Shown here piece after piece: positions 46,758 to 61,437 of a stretch of DNA of 64,000 nt; the stretch's first letter is position 1, and each line of letters opens with the position of its first letter. The DNA is from Aristolochia californica. Its lineage: Eukaryota; Streptophyta; Magnoliopsida; Piperales; Aristolochiaceae. Position numbers and translations under genes: made by a program. Under the pieces are notes generated by a model. It saw only the letters and a program-made list of their open reading frames with translations, did no database searches and had not been told where the DNA came from. The stretch covers positions 15,595,981-15,659,980 of the forward strand of contig JARWKL010000008.1 in assembly GCA_029961685.1 (NCBI GenBank), given 5' to 3'.

Positions 46758-47223
46758 AATAGGCACTTCAATGAAAATAATTCTCCAAAAAATTCTAATC
46801 AAAATATCCAAGTAGTATTCTTCAAACAACTTGGTGCATGGAGAAATTTAGCATTGACGCTAAACAATCATTATTCAGATTTTTTTTTGAGTAAATAACC
46901 ACTCATAATAGACTCAATATCAATCTTCTATATCAGGGAATCTAGTTCCCATGAATTGTTTTTCCCAACAATCTGATTATGGACTGGTCACATTTAACAG
47001 AAATTCCAAACAACCAAAACTGCTTTGATACCTTCTTCTAGATCGAGAGGTACTCCTATCCACAATCTCATAAGATGAAAAACATTCACAAACTCATCTT
47101 TAAATCATCTTCTATATCTGAAAACCAGTAACATGAAGTAATAAAAAAATAATGAAAGAACTTATCTCATGCCTTTTGATCTTCCTTCGTAAGAGGCACC
47201 ATGGTGGGTCCCACATTGTAACA
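46758..47223 (-). other. 5' leader and remnant 5' LTR of copia element B
   Basis: No frame or domain. It includes a primer-site-like sequence (47022-47032) and ends with TGTTACAATGTGGGACC on the minus strand. It is collinear with 14360-14896. Only the outer 40-50 bp resemble the 3' LTR, so either a large part was deleted or the two ends come from different family members. Confidence 0.6.
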
Positions 47224-50200
47224 AAATGACTTGTGGAATGGGAGTCAACACTCAGACAAAAATCCCCAGCCTCCCCCTTTTCTCGATGATTGCAAAACAT
47301 AATATATAAAAACTAAAAGAGTTTACAATCCCTAAAAGTTATAGAGACTTTTTGGAATTATCTCTCTCTACATTTGGGCATTTCCATTTTAGATGTATAC
47401 ATTTTTCTTAAATAAAAACTTGAGTTTTCACTTTCCATTTATCTCATAAAAAAAGGAAAATTATAGAGTTTATGTATGGAAAAAATTAAAAACAATAAAA
47501 AATGTAAGTAAAGAAAATTTAATCACACACCACAAATGAACACAAAAGTTTTCTTATCCAAGTTTGCGAAATTCCACTAGTTCCACCATATTAGCTTGGA
47601 ATTTTATAAGAAAAAGATTTCTAATTGATCTTAACATGTTTTAAATATGGATATTCATGTTTGAATCATGTTAAAGATGAAAATGACCTATGGATCCAAA
47701 ACTTTTAAAGTGAACAACAAATGCTCCTTAAATTCTCAAGTGAATGTGCGGTGGCTTATTTACACGAGTCAAACAAACCATTATTTTGCCCATCCCTAAA
47801 AGTTACAGAAAATTTTTGGAATTATCTATCTCTACATTTGTGCATTTCCATGCCATTTTAGATGTATACTTTTTTCTTATATCAAAACTTTGAGTTTTCT
47901 CTTTCCATTTATCTCGTAAATAAAAAGATAACAGACAAATAGACAAAATGAAAATTTTAGATTTTTTGTCTAGAAAAAATTAAAAAACTGTAACAAATTT
48001 AGGAAATTTTTTTTTCTCACACCACAAATGAACACAAAAGTTTTGTTGTCCAAGTTTGGGAAATTCCACTGGTTCAACCCTAATGGCATGGAATTTTTAT
48101 AAGAAAGAGGTTTCTTATTGATCCTAACATGTTTTAAATATGGATATGCATGCTTGAAACATGTTAAAGATGCAAATGCCCCATGGATCCAAACCTCTTA
48201 AAGTGAACAAAAAATGCACATTATATTTTCAAGTGAACATGCGGTGGGATATTTACCGGAGTCAAACAAGCCTTCATTTTGCCCATTTTCAAAAAGCTGA
48301 CCTTAAAATCATAGATGTTTTTTAAAGTGATTTATTGTTCAATCATGCGTAACGGGCTATATTTTTTTAAGAAGTGACTAATGGAATGGGAGTCAACACT
48401 CAGTTAAAAATCCCCCGCCTCCACCTTTTTCCCGATGATTGCAAAACCTAATATATAAAAACTACAAAAGTTTACAATCCCTAGAAGATACAAAGACTTT
48501 TTTGAATTATCTCTCTCTACATTAATGCATTTCCATTCCATTTTAGAAGTATTCTATTTTCTTAAATCAAAACTTTGAGTTTTCACTTTCTATTTATCTC
48601 GTAAAGAAGAAGACAAAAGGTAAACAAATCAGAAAAAAATAAAAATTTTAAAGTTTATGTATGGAAAAAATTAAACAAAATAAAAAATGTAAGTAAAGAA
48701 AATTTATTCACACACCAGAAACGAACTCAAAAGTTATGTTGTACAAGTTTGGGAAATTCCACTAGTTCAACCCTAATGGGTTGGAATTTTATAAGAAAGT
48801 GATTTCTAATTGATCCAAACATGTTTTAAATATGGATATGCATGCTTGAAACATTTTAAAGATGAAAATGGCCCATTGATACAAAACCTATTAACGCGAA
48901 CAACAAATGCTCATTAAATTCTCAAGTGAATATGTTGTGGGATATTTACCCGAGTCAAACAAGCCTTCATTTTGCCCAATTGAAAAATGCTGACTTAATA
49001 ATCATAGATTATTTGTATACTTTTTTATAGGTCAATCATTCGTAACGGGCTATATTTTTTTAAGAAATGACTTATGGATCTGAAGTCAACACTTAGTTGA
49101 AAATCCCCACTTCCCCATTTTTCCCGATGATTGCAAAACTTAATATATAAAAACTAAAAGAGTTTACAATCCCTAAAGTTACAGAGACTTTTTGGAATTA
49201 TCTCTCTCTACATTTGTAAATTTCCATTCAATTTTAGATGTATACTTTTTTCTTAAATCAAAACTTTGAGTTTTCACTTTCCATTTATCCTGTAAACAAG
49301 AAGATAAAAGGAAAATAGATCACAATGAAATGAAAATTTTAGAGTTGATGTATGGAAAAAAATTAAAAACAATAGCAAATTTAAGTGAAAAAAATTATTC
49401 ACACACCACAAACGAACACAAAAGTTTGGAATTCCAACTTTGGAAAATTCCCCAAATTCAACCCTAATGTCATGGAATTTTATAAGAAAGAGATTTCTAA
49501 TTGATCCTAACATGTTTTAAATATGGATATGAATGCTTAAAATATTTAAAGATGCAAATGCCTCATGGATCCAAATATTTTAAAGCGAACAACAAATTGC
49601 TCAATAAATTCTCATGTGAACGTGCAGTGGGATATTTACCCAAGTCAAACAAGCCTTAATTTTGCCCATTTTTAAAAAAGCTAACCTAACAATCATAGAT
49701 GATTTTTAAGGTGATTTCTCGGTCATTAATGTGTAATGGGATATATTTTTTTAAGAAATGACTCATGGATTGTGAGTCAACACTCAGTTAAAAATCCCCC
49801 AACAAGCACTTTTTCCCGATGATTGCAAAACATAATATATAAAAACTAAAAGAGTTTACAATCCCCAAAGGCGACAAAGACTTTTTGGAATTATCTCCCT
49901 CTACATTTTTGCATTTTCATTCAATTTTAAATGTATACTTTTTTTCTTAAATCAAAACTTTGAGTTTTCTCTTTCCATTTATCTCATAAACAAGAAGATA
50001 AGAGGAAAATAGATCACAACAAAATGAAAATTTTAGAGTTTATGTATGGAAAAAATTAAAAACAATAAAAAATTTATTCACTCACCACAAACGAACACAA
50101 AAGTTTTGTTGTCCAAGTTTGGGAAATTCCACAAGTTCAACCCCAATGGCTTGGAATTTTTATAAGAAAGAGGTTTCTAATTGATTCTAACATGTTTTAA

Positions 50201-53200
50201 ATTTTGATATGCATGCTTGAAACATGTTAAAGATGCAAATGCCCCATGGATCAAAACCTTTTAAAGTGAACAACAAATGCTCATTATATTATCCAGGAAA
50301 CGTGCTGTGGGATATTTACCCGAGTCAAACAAGGCTTCATTTTGCCCATTTGCTAATAATTGGCCTTACAATCATAGATAATTTGTAAAGTGATTTATCA
50401 GTCAAACATGTGTAACGGGCTATATTTTTTTAAGAAATGACTTATGGATTGGGAGTCAACACTCAGTTAAAAATCCCTCATCTCCCCCTTGTTCCCGATG
50501 ATTGCAAAACCTAGTATATAAAAACTAAAAAAGTTTACAATCCCTCAACGTTTCAGAGACTTTTCGGAATTATCTCTATCAACATTTGTGTATTTCCATT
50601 CCATTTTAGATGTATACTTTTTTATTAAATCAAAACTTTGAGTTTTCACTTTTCATTTATCTCATAAACAAGAAGATAAAAGGCAAAAAGATCACAATAA
50701 AATAAAAATTTTAGAGTTGATGAATGGAAAAAAAAAAAAAAAAAAAATGTAAGTAAAGAAAATATTTTCACACACCAAAAACAAACTCAAAAGTTTTGTT
50801 GGCCACGTTTGGGAAATTCCTCTAGTTCAACCCTATGATTTTTATATGAAAGAGATTTCTAATTGATCCTAACATGTATAAAATATGGATATGGGTGCTT
50901 GAAACAAATTAAAGATGGAAATGCCCCATGGATCCAAACCTTTTAAAAAGAACAACAAATGCTCAATAAATTCTCAAGTGAACGGGAGGTGGGATATTTA
51001 CCCAAGTCAAACAAGCTTTCATTTTTCCCATTTGGAAAAAGCTGACCTAACAATCATATATGATTTCTAAAGTGATTTATCGGTCAAAATTGCGTTACAG
51101 CTATATTTTTGAAAGAAAAGACTTTTGGATTGGGAGTCAACACTCAGTTAAAAATCCCCCACCTTCCACTTTTTCTTGATGATTGTAGAACCTAATATAT
51201 AAAAACTAAAAGAGTTTACATTCCATAAAAGTTACAAGGATTGTTTGGAATTATCTATCTGTACATTTGTCCATTTCCATTCCATTTTAGAAGTATACTT
51301 TTTTCTTAAATAAAAACTTTGAGTTTTCTCTTCCATTTATCTCGTAAACAAAAAGATAACAGGCAAATAGATCACAACAAAATGAAAATTTTAGATTTTT
51401 TTTTCTAGAAAAACTTAAAAAAAAAGAACAAATTTAGGTAAAAAAAAATTATTCTCACACCACAAACAAACACAAAAGTTTTGTTGTCCAAGTTTTGGAA
51501 ATTCCACTGGTTCAACCCTAATGGCATGAAATTTTTATAAGAAAGAGGTTTCTAATCTATCCCAACATGTTTTAAATATGGATATGCATGCTTGAAACAT
51601 GTTAGAGATGCAAATGCCCCATGGATCCAAACCTCTTAAAGTGAACAACAAAGGCACATTAAATTCTCAAGTGAACGTGCGGTGGGATATTTACTCGAGT
51701 CAAACAAGCCTTCATTTTGCCCATTTTCAAAAAGCTGACTTAATAGTCATAGATGTTTTTAAAGTGATTTATTGGTCAATCATGTGTAATGGGCTATATT
51801 TTTGTAAGAAATGAGTCATGGATTGGGATTCCACACTCAGTTGAAAATTCCCCGCCTCCTTTTTTTTCGATGATTGAAAAACCTAATATATAAAAACTAA
51901 AAGAGTTTAGAATCGATAAAAGTTACAGAGACTATTTGGAATTATCTCTCCCTATATTTGTGCATTTCCTTTCCATTTTAGATGTATACTTTTTTTCTCA
52001 AATGAAAACTTTGAGTTTTCACTTTCCATTTATCTCGTAAACAAAAAGATAAAAAGCAAATAGATCACAACAAAATGAACATTTTAGAGTTTATGTATGG
52101 AATAAATTAAAAAAATAACAAATATAAGTAAAGAAAATTTATTCATACACCACAAACATACTCAAAAGCTTGGTTATCCAAGTTTGGAAAATTCCACTAG
52201 TTCAACCCTAATGGCTTGGAATTTTATAAGAAAGAGATTTCTAATTGATCCTAAAATGTTTTAAATATGGATTGGCATGCTTGAAACATGTTAAAGATGC
52301 AAATGCCCCATGGATTCAAACCTTTAAAAGTGAACAACAAATGCTCATAACTTCTCAAGTGGACGTGTGGTGGGATATTTACCTGAGACAAACAAGCCTT
52401 CATTTTGCCTATTTGCAAAACTGACATACAATCATAGGTGATTCGTAGAGTGATTTATCGGTCAATCATGTATAACAAGATATATTTTTTAAGAAATGAC
52501 TCATGGATTGGGAGTCAACACTCCACCTCCCCCTTCTTCCCAATGATTTCAAAACCTAATATATAAAAAATAAAAGAGTTTAAAAACCAAACAATTTATA
52601 GAGACATTTAGGAATTATGTCTCTCTACATTTTTGCATTTCCATTCCATTTTAGATGAATTTTTTTTCTTAAATCAAAACTTTGCCTATTCACTTTCTAT
52701 TTATCGCGTAAACAAGAAGATAAAAGGAAAATAGATCACAACAAAATGCAAATTTTAGAGTTTATGTATGGAAAAAATTAAAACAATAAGTAATTCAAGT
52801 AAAGAAAATTTTATTCACACATCACAAACGAACACGAAAGTTTTGGTTTCCAAGTTTGGGAAATTTCACTAGTTCAACCCTAATGGCTTGGAATTTTATA
52901 AGAAAGAGATTTCTAATTGACCCTAACATGTTAAAGATGCAAAGGACCCATGGATCCAAACCTTTTAAAGTGAACAAAAAATACTCATTAAATTCTCAAG
53001 TGAACGTGTGGTGGGATATTTACACGAGTCAAACAAGCATTCATTTTTTCCATTTGTAAAAAGCTGACCTAACAATCATAGATGATTTTTAAAGTGATTT
53101 ATTGGTCAATCATGTGTAACGGGCTATATTTTTGTAAGAAATGACTTATGGATTGGGAGATAACACTCAGTTACAAATTCCCCGCCTCCCCCTTTTTCCT

Positions 53201-56200
53201 AATGATTTTGAAACCTAATATATAAAAACTAAAAGAGTTTACATTGCCTAAAAGTTACATAGACTTTTTTGAATTATCTCTCTCTACATTTTTGCATTTC
53301 CATTCCATTTTAGATGTATACTTTTTTCTTAAATAAAAAATTTGTGTTTTCACTTTCCTTTTATCTCGTAAACAAGAAGATAAAAGGTAAATAGATCACT
53401 ACAAAATGAACATTTTAGAGTTTATCTATGGAAAAAATTAAAAACAACACCAAATGTAAGTAAAGAAAATTTATTCACACACTAAAAACGAAGACAAAAG
53501 TTTTGTTGTCCAAGTTTTGGAAATTCCACTTGGACAACCCTAATGGCTTGGAATTTTATAAGAAAGATATTTCTAATTGATCCTAACATGTTTTAAATAT
53601 GGATATGCATGCTTGAAACATGATAATGATGCAAATGTCCCATGGATCCAAATCTTTTAAAGCAAACAAAAAATGCTCATTAAATTCTCAATGAAACGTT
53701 TGGTGGGATATTTACCCGAGTCAAACAAGCCTTCCTTTTGCTCATTTGAGAAAAGCTGACCTAACAATCATAGATGATTTTTAAACTGATTTATCGGTGA
53801 ATCATGTGTAATGGACTATATTTTTGTAAGAAATGACTCATGGATTGGGAGTCAACACACCGGTGAAAATCCCCCGCCTCCCCCTTTTTCCCGATGTTTA
53901 CAAAACCTAATATATAAAAAATAAAAGAGTTTACAATCCCTAAAATTTACATAGACATTTTGGAATTATCTCTCTCTACATTTGTGCATTTCCATTCCAT
54001 TTTTTATGTATACTTTTTTGGTAAATCAAATCTTTGAGTTTTCACTTTCCATTTATCTCGTAAACAAGAAGATTAAAGTCAAATAGATCACAACAAAATG
54101 AAAATTTTAGAGTTTATATGTGGAAAAACATAAAATAACAATAAAAAATTTAAGTAAATAAAATTTATTCACACACCACAAACGAACACAAAAATTTTTG
54201 TTGTCCAAGTAATGGAAATTACACTAGTTCAACCCTAATGGCTTGGAATTTTATAAGAAAGTGATTTCTAATTGATCCTAACATGTTTTAAATATGGATA
54301 TACCTGTTTGAAAGATGTTAAAGATGTAAATACCCCATGGATCAAAACCTTTTAAGGTGAACAACAAATGCTCATTAAATTCTCAATAGAATGTGCGGTG
54401 GGATATTTACCCGAGTCATACAAGCCTTCATTATAGCCCATTTTCAAAATGCTGACCTAACAAGCATAGATGATGTGGAGACTAATTTATCGATTAATCA
54501 TGCGTAATGGGCTATATTTTTGTAAGAAATGACTCACAGATTGGAAGTCAACAATCAGTTAAAAATCCACCGCCTCTGCCTTTTTTCCCGATGATTGCAA
54601 AAAAAAATATTTAAAAACTAAAAGAGTTTACAATCCCTACAAGTTATAGAAACTTTTTGGAATTATCGTTCACTATGTTTGTGCATTTCCATTCAAGTTT
54701 AGATGTATACTTTTTTCTTAAATCAAAACTTTGATTTTTCACATTCCATTTATCTTGTAAATAAGAAGATAAAAGGCAAATAGATCACAACAAAATAAAA
54801 ATTTTAGAGTTTATATACGGAAAAAATTAAAAATAATAACAAATGCAAGTAAATAAAAATTTTCACACACTGCAAACGAACACAAAAGTTTTATTGTCCA
54901 AGTTTGGGAAATTCCACTAGTTCAATCCTAATGGCTTGGAATTTTATAAGAAAGAGATTTCTAATTGATCCTCACTTGTTTTAAATATGGATATGCATGC
55001 TTGAAACATGCTAAAGATGAAAATGGCCCATGGATCCATACCTTTTAAAGTGAACAACAAATGCTCAGTGAATTCTCAAGTGAATGTGTAGTGGGATATT
55101 TACCCGAGTAAAAAAAACCTCATTTTTCCCATTTGCAAAAAGCTGACCTAACTATCATAATTGATTTGTAAATGGATTTATCGGTCAATCAAGCGTAACG
55201 GGCTATATTTTTGTATGAGATGACTTATGAATTGGGAGTCAACACTCAGTTAAAATTTCCCAGCCTCCCCCTTTTTCTCGATGATTGCAAAAAATAATAT
55301 ATAAAAACTAAAAAAGTTTACAATCCATAAAAGTTTCAGAGACTTTTTTGTGCATTTCCATTCCATTTTAGATGTTTACTTTTTTATTAAATCAAAACTT
55401 TGAGTTTTCACTTTCCATTTATCTCGTAAACATGAAGATAAAAGCAAATAGATCACAAAAAAAACGAAATTTTAGAGTTTATGTAACGAAAAAATTGAAA
55501 ACAATAACAAATGTAGGAAAAGAAATTTTATTCACACACCACAAACGAACTCTAAAGCTTTGTTATCCAAGTTTGGGAAATTCGACTAGTTCAACACAAA
55601 TGGATTGAAATTTTATAAGAAAGAGATTTCTAATTGATCCTAATATGTTTTAAATACGGATTTGCATGCTTGAAAAATGTTAAAGATGCAAATGCCCCAT
55701 GGATCCATGCCTTTAAAAGCAAACAACAAATGCTCATAACTTCTCAAGATAACGTGCGGTGGGATATTTACCCGAGTCAAACAAGCATTCGATTGGTCTA
55801 TTAGCAAAAAGCTGACCTAAAAAACATAGATGATTCTTAAAGTGATTTATCGGTCATTCATGCGTAATGGGCTATATTTTTGTAGGAAATGATTTATGGA
55901 TTGGGAGTCAACACTCAGTTAAAAATCCCCCACCTCCCCGTTTTTCCCGATGATTGCAAAACATAATAGAAAAAATAAAAGAGTTTACAATCCCTAAAAT
56001 TTATAGAGACTTTTTGTAATTATCTCACTCTACTTTTTGTAATTATCTCACTCTACTTTTTGCATTTCCATTCCATTTTAGATGAATAATTTTTTCTTAA
56101 ATAAAAAATTTGAGTTTGCACTTTCCATTTATCTCGTAAACAAGATGATAATAGGCAAATAGATTAAAAAAGTGAAAATTTTAGAGTTTATATATGGAAA

Positions 56201-59200
56201 AAATTAAAAACAATAACAAATCTAAGTAAAGAAAATTTATTTACACTCCACCAACAAACACAAAAGTTTTGTCATCCAAGATTGGAATTTTTTTATGAAA
56301 GATATTTCTAATTGACCCTATCATATTTTAAATATGGATATGCATGCTTGAAACATGTTAAAGATGCAAATGCCCCATGGATCCAAACCTTTTAAAGTGA
56401 ACAACAAATGCTCATTAAATTCTTAAGTGAATGTGCGGTGGGATATTTACCTGAGTCAAACAAGCCTTCATTTTTCCCATTTGCAAAAAGCTGACCTAAC
56501 AATCATAGTTGATTTGTACAGTGATTTATTGGTCAATCATACGTGAACGAGCTGTATTTTTGTAAGACATGGATTGGGAGTCAACACACAGTAAAAAATC
56601 CCCATTTTTCAGGATGTTTGCAAAACCTAATGTATAAAAACTAAAAGAATTTACAATCCCCAAAAGTTATAGAGATTTTTTGGAATTATCTCTCTCTACA
56701 TTTGTGCATTTCCATTCCGTCTTAGATGTATACTTTTTCTTAGATCAAAACTTTGAGTTTTCACTAACCATTTATCTCGTAAAAAAGAAGATAAAAGGCA
56801 AATAGATCACAAGGAAATGAAAATTTTCGAGTTGATGTAAGGAAAAAAATTAAAAACAATAACAAATGTAAGTAAAGAAAATTTCTTCACACCCCACAAA
56901 TGAACACAAAAGTTTTGTTGTTGAAGTTTGGGAAATTCCACTAGTACATCCCTAATGGCTTTGAATTTTATTAGAAAGAGATTTCTAATTGATCCTAACA
57001 TGTTTTAAATAGGGATATGCATGCTTGAAAAATGTTGAAGATGCTAATGCCCCATGGATCAAAATATTTTAAAGTGAACAACAAATGCTAATTAAATTCT
57101 CAAGGAAATGTATGGTTGGATATTTACCCGAGTCAAAGAAGCCTTCATTTTGGCCATTTGATGAAAGCTGACCTAAAATCATAGTTGATTTGTAATCTGA
57201 TTTCTCAATCAATCATGCGTAATAGGCGATATTTTTATTAAGAAATGACTCAAGGATAGGGAGTCAACACTCAGTTAAAAAACCCCCGCCTCCCCCTTTT
57301 TCCTGATGATTGCAAAACCTAATATATACTAACTAAAAGAGTTTACAAGCCCTAAAAGTTACAGAGACTTTTGGAATTATCTCTGTCTAGATTTTTGCAT
57401 TTCCATTATTCTCGTACACATGAAGATAAAAAGCAAATTGATCACATCAAAATGAAACTTTTAGAGTTTATGCATGGAAAAAATTAAAAACAATAACAAA
57501 TCTAATTAAAGAAAATTTTCACACACCAGAAACGAACACAAAAGTTTACTTGTCCAAGTTTTGGAAATTCCACTAGTTCAACCCTAATTGCTTGGAATTT
57601 TATAAGAAAGAGATTTCTAATTGATCCTAACAATTTTTAAAGAAGGATATGCGTGCTTGAAACATTCTAAAGATGCAAATGCCTCATGGATCCAAACATT
57701 TTAAGGTGAACAAAAAATGCTCATTAAATTCTCAATTGGACGTGCGGTGGGATATTTAGCCGAGTGAAACAAGCCTTCATTTTGCCCATTTTCAAAAAGC
57801 TGACCTAACAATCATATATGAGTTGCAAAGTTATTTATTGGTCAATCATCTGTGAAGGGCTATATTTTCAAAAGAAATGACTTATGGATTGGGAGTTAAC
57901 ACTCAGTTAAAAATCCCCCGCCTCCCCCTTTTTCCAAATGATTACAAAACCTAATATATAAAAACTAAAAGAATTTTAAATCCCTAAAAGTTACAGAGAC
58001 ATTTTGGAATTATCTCTCTTTACATTTGTGCATTTCCATTTATTTTTGATGTATACTTTTTTCTTAAATAAAAACTTTGACTTTTCACTTTCCATTTATC
58101 TCGTAAACAAGAAGATAAAAGGCAAGTAGATCACAATGAAAGGAAACTTTTAGAGTTGATTTATGGAAAAAATTAAAAACAATAACAAATTTAAGGAAAG
58201 AAAATTTATTCACGCACCACAAACGACCACAAAAGTTTTGTTGTCCAAGTTTGGGAAATTCCACTAATTCAACCCTAATGGCTTGGAATTTTATTAGAAA
58301 GAGATTTCTAATTGATCCTAACATGTTTTAAATATGGATATGCATGCTTGAAACATGTTAAAGATTCTAATGCCGCACGGATCCATATATTTTAACGCGA
58401 ACAAGAAAAGCTAATTAAATTCTCAGGGAAACGTGAGGTGGGATATTTACCTGAGTCAAACAATCCTTCATTTTGCCCATTTGAAAAAAATTGACCTAAC
58501 AATCATTGATGATTTGTGAACTGATTTATCGGTCAATCATGCCTAACGGGCTATATTTTTGTAAGAAATGACTCATGGATTGGGTGTCAACACTCCGTTA
58601 AAAAACCCTCGCCTCCCCCTTTTCCCAGATGATTGCAAAACCTAATATATAAAAACTAAAAGAGTTTACAATCCCTAAAAGTTACAGAGAATTTTTGGAA
58701 TTATCTCTATCTATATTTTTTCACTTCCATTCCATTTTCTATGTATACTTTTTTCTTAAATCATAACTTTGAGTTTTCACTTTCCAGTTATCTCTTAAAC
58801 AAGAAGATAAAAAGCAAATAGATCACAACAAAATGAAAATTTTAGTGTTTACGTATGGAAAAAATTAAAAACAATAACAAATCTAATTAAAGAAATTTTT
58901 TACACACCACAAATGAACACAAAAGTTTTGTAGTCCAAGTTTGGGAAATTCCACTAGTTCAACCCTAATGGCTAGGAATTTTATAAGAAAGAGATTTCTA
59001 ATTGATCCTAACATGTTTTAAATATGGATATGCATGTTTGAAACATGTTAAAGATGCAAATGCCCCATGGATCCAAACCTTTTAAGGCGAATAACAAATG
59101 TTCATTAAATTCTCAATTGAAAGTGTGGTGGGATATTTACCTGAGTTAAACAAGCCTTCATTTTGCCCATTTTCAAAAAGCTGACCTAACAATCATAAAT

Positions 59201-61437
59201 GATTTTTAAAGTGCTTTATCGGTCAATCATCAGTAACGGGCTATATTTTTGTAACAAATGCTTCATGGATTAGGAGTCAACACTCAGTTAAAAATCCGCC
59301 GCCTCTCCCTTTTTCCCGATGATTGCAAAACCTAATATATAAAAACTAAAGAGTTTATAATCCCTTAAATTTACAGAGACGTTTTTGGAATTATCTCTCT
59401 CTACTTTTGTGGATTTCCATTCCATTTAGATGTATACTTTTTTCTTAAATAAAAAATTTGATTTTTTACTTTCATTGTATCTCGTAAACAAGAAGATAAA
59501 AGGCAAATAGATCACAACAACATGAAAATTCTAGAGTTTAAGTATGAAAAAATTTTAAAAATAAGAAATGTAAGTAAAAATTTTTTATTCGCGTACCAGA
59601 AATGAACACAAAAGTTTTGTTGTCCAAGTTTGGGAAATTCCACTAGTTCAAGCCTAACGGCTATGAATTATTATAAGAAAGAGATTTCTATATGATCCTA
59701 ACATGTTTTAAATATGGATATGCATGCTTGAAACATGTTAAAGATGCAAATGCCCCATGTATCCAAACCTTTTAAAAATAACAACAAATGCTTATTAAAT
59801 TCTCAAGTGAATGTGCGGTGTAATATTTACCTGAGTCAAACAAGCCTTCATTTTGCACATTTGTAAAAAACTGACCTAACAATCATTGATGATTTGTGAA
59901 GAGATTTATCGGTTAGACATGCGTAACGGGCTATAATTTTGTAAGAAATGACTCATGGATTGGGAGTCATCACTTAGTTAAAAAACCCATGCCTCCCCCT
60001 TATTCCAGATGATTGCAAAACCGAAAAGATAAAAACTAAAAGAGTTTACTATCCCTAAAATTTACAGAGTCTTTTTGGAATTATCTCTCTCTACATTTGT
60101 GCCTTTCCATCCCATTTTCGATGTAAACTTTTTTATTAAATCAAAACTTTGAGTTTTCGCTTTCATTTATCTCGTAAACAAGAAGATTACAAGCAAATAG
60201 TTCACAAAAAAATAAAAATTTTGGAGTTTATGCATGAAAAAAATTAAAAACAAGAACAAATGTAAGTTAAAAAATTTATTCACACCACAAACGAACATAA
60301 AAGTTTTGTTGTCCAAGTTTTGGAAATTCCACTACATCAACCCTAATGGTTTGGAATTTTTCTAAGAAAGAGGTTTCTAATTGATCCTAAGATGTATTAG
60401 ATATGGATATGCATGCTTGAAACATGTTAAAGATGCAAATTTTCCATGGATCCAAACTTTTTAAAGTGAACAACAAATGCACGTTAAATTCTCAAGTGAA
60501 CATGTGGTGGGATATTTACCTGAGTCAAACAAGCCTTCATTTTTCCCATTTGCAAAAAGCTGACCTAAGAATCTTAAATGATTTGTAAAGTGATTTATCG
60601 ATCAATCGTAACTGGCAATATTTATGTAAGAAATGACTCATGGATTGGGTGTCAATACTCAATTAAAAATCCCCTGCCTCCCCCTTTTTCCCAATGATTT
60701 AAAAAAAAATATAAAAACTAAAAGTGTTTACAATCCCTAAAATTCATAGAGACTTTGTTGAATTATCTCTCTCTACATTTGTGCTTTTCCATTCCATTTT
60801 AGATGTATACATTTTTCTTAAATCAAAACTTAGAGTTTTCATTTCCATTTATCTCGTAAACTAGAAGATAAAAGGAAAATAGATCACTATAAAATGAAAA
60901 TTTTAGATTTTATGTTTGGAAAAAATTAAAAAAAAACAACAAATGTAAGTTAAGAAAATTTAGTCACACACCACAAACGAACACAAAAGTTTTGTTGTCC
61001 AAGTTTGGGAAATTCCACTAGTTCAACCCTAATAGTTTGGAAATTTATAAGAAAGAGATTTCTTATTGATCCTAACTTGTTTTAAATATGGATATGCATG
61101 CTTGAAACATGTTAATGATACAAATGCCCAATGAATCCAAAGCTTTTAAGGAGAAAAACATATGCTCATTAAATTCTCAATTGAACGTGCGGTGTGATAT
61201 TTACCCGAGTCAAACAAGCCTTCATTTTGCCAATTTTCAAAAAGCTGACCTAACAATGATAGATGATTTGGAAAGTGATTTATCAGTCCATCATGTGTAA
61301 TAGGCTATAGTTTTGTAAGAAATGACACATGGATTGGGAGTCAACACTCATTTAAAAATCCCCTGTCTTGCCTTTTTCCTGATGATTGCAAAACCTAATA
61401 TATAAAAACTAAAAGAGCTTACAATCCCTAAAAGTAC
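47224..61437 (+). repeat. Satellite array block 6 (mostly subfamily B)
   Basis: About 21 head-to-tail units. Landmarks lie near 47650, 48142, 48835, 49520, 50205, 50885, 51580, 52268, 53600, 54296, 54985, 55660, 56337, 57013, 57640, 58338, 59023, 59718, 60405 and 61088; typical spacing is 680-695 bp. The first unit (47224-47792) is subfamily A and nearly matches 14897-15490. At 47793, TTTTGCCCAT jumps to CCCTAAAAGTTACAG and subfamily B starts. One unit near 52920 lacks the TTTAAATATGGATATGCATG segment, and 56020-56068 has a 25-bp tandem duplication. No gene seen. Confidence 0.95.

Larger units (their letters stand above)
42195..47223 (-). mobile_element. Ty1/copia element B, copy 2 (decayed)
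   Basis: The element spans TGTTGAATTTAGG (42195) to CATTGTAACA (47223) and is flanked by a perfect 5-bp duplication AAATG (42190-42194 and 47224-47228). It is transcribed on the minus strand. The 3' LTR is at 42195-42739, and the polypurine tract (GAGGGGGAG) lies immediately next to it, at 42740-42748 on the plus strand. Coding order on the minus strand is gag, protease, integrase, reverse transcriptase, RNase H, the copia order. The 5' LTR is not clearly recognisable beyond about 45 bp, and a primer-site-like GGTATCAAAGC is at 47022-47032. A TRIM element interrupts the reverse transcriptase at 43701-44078. Confidence 0.92.
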
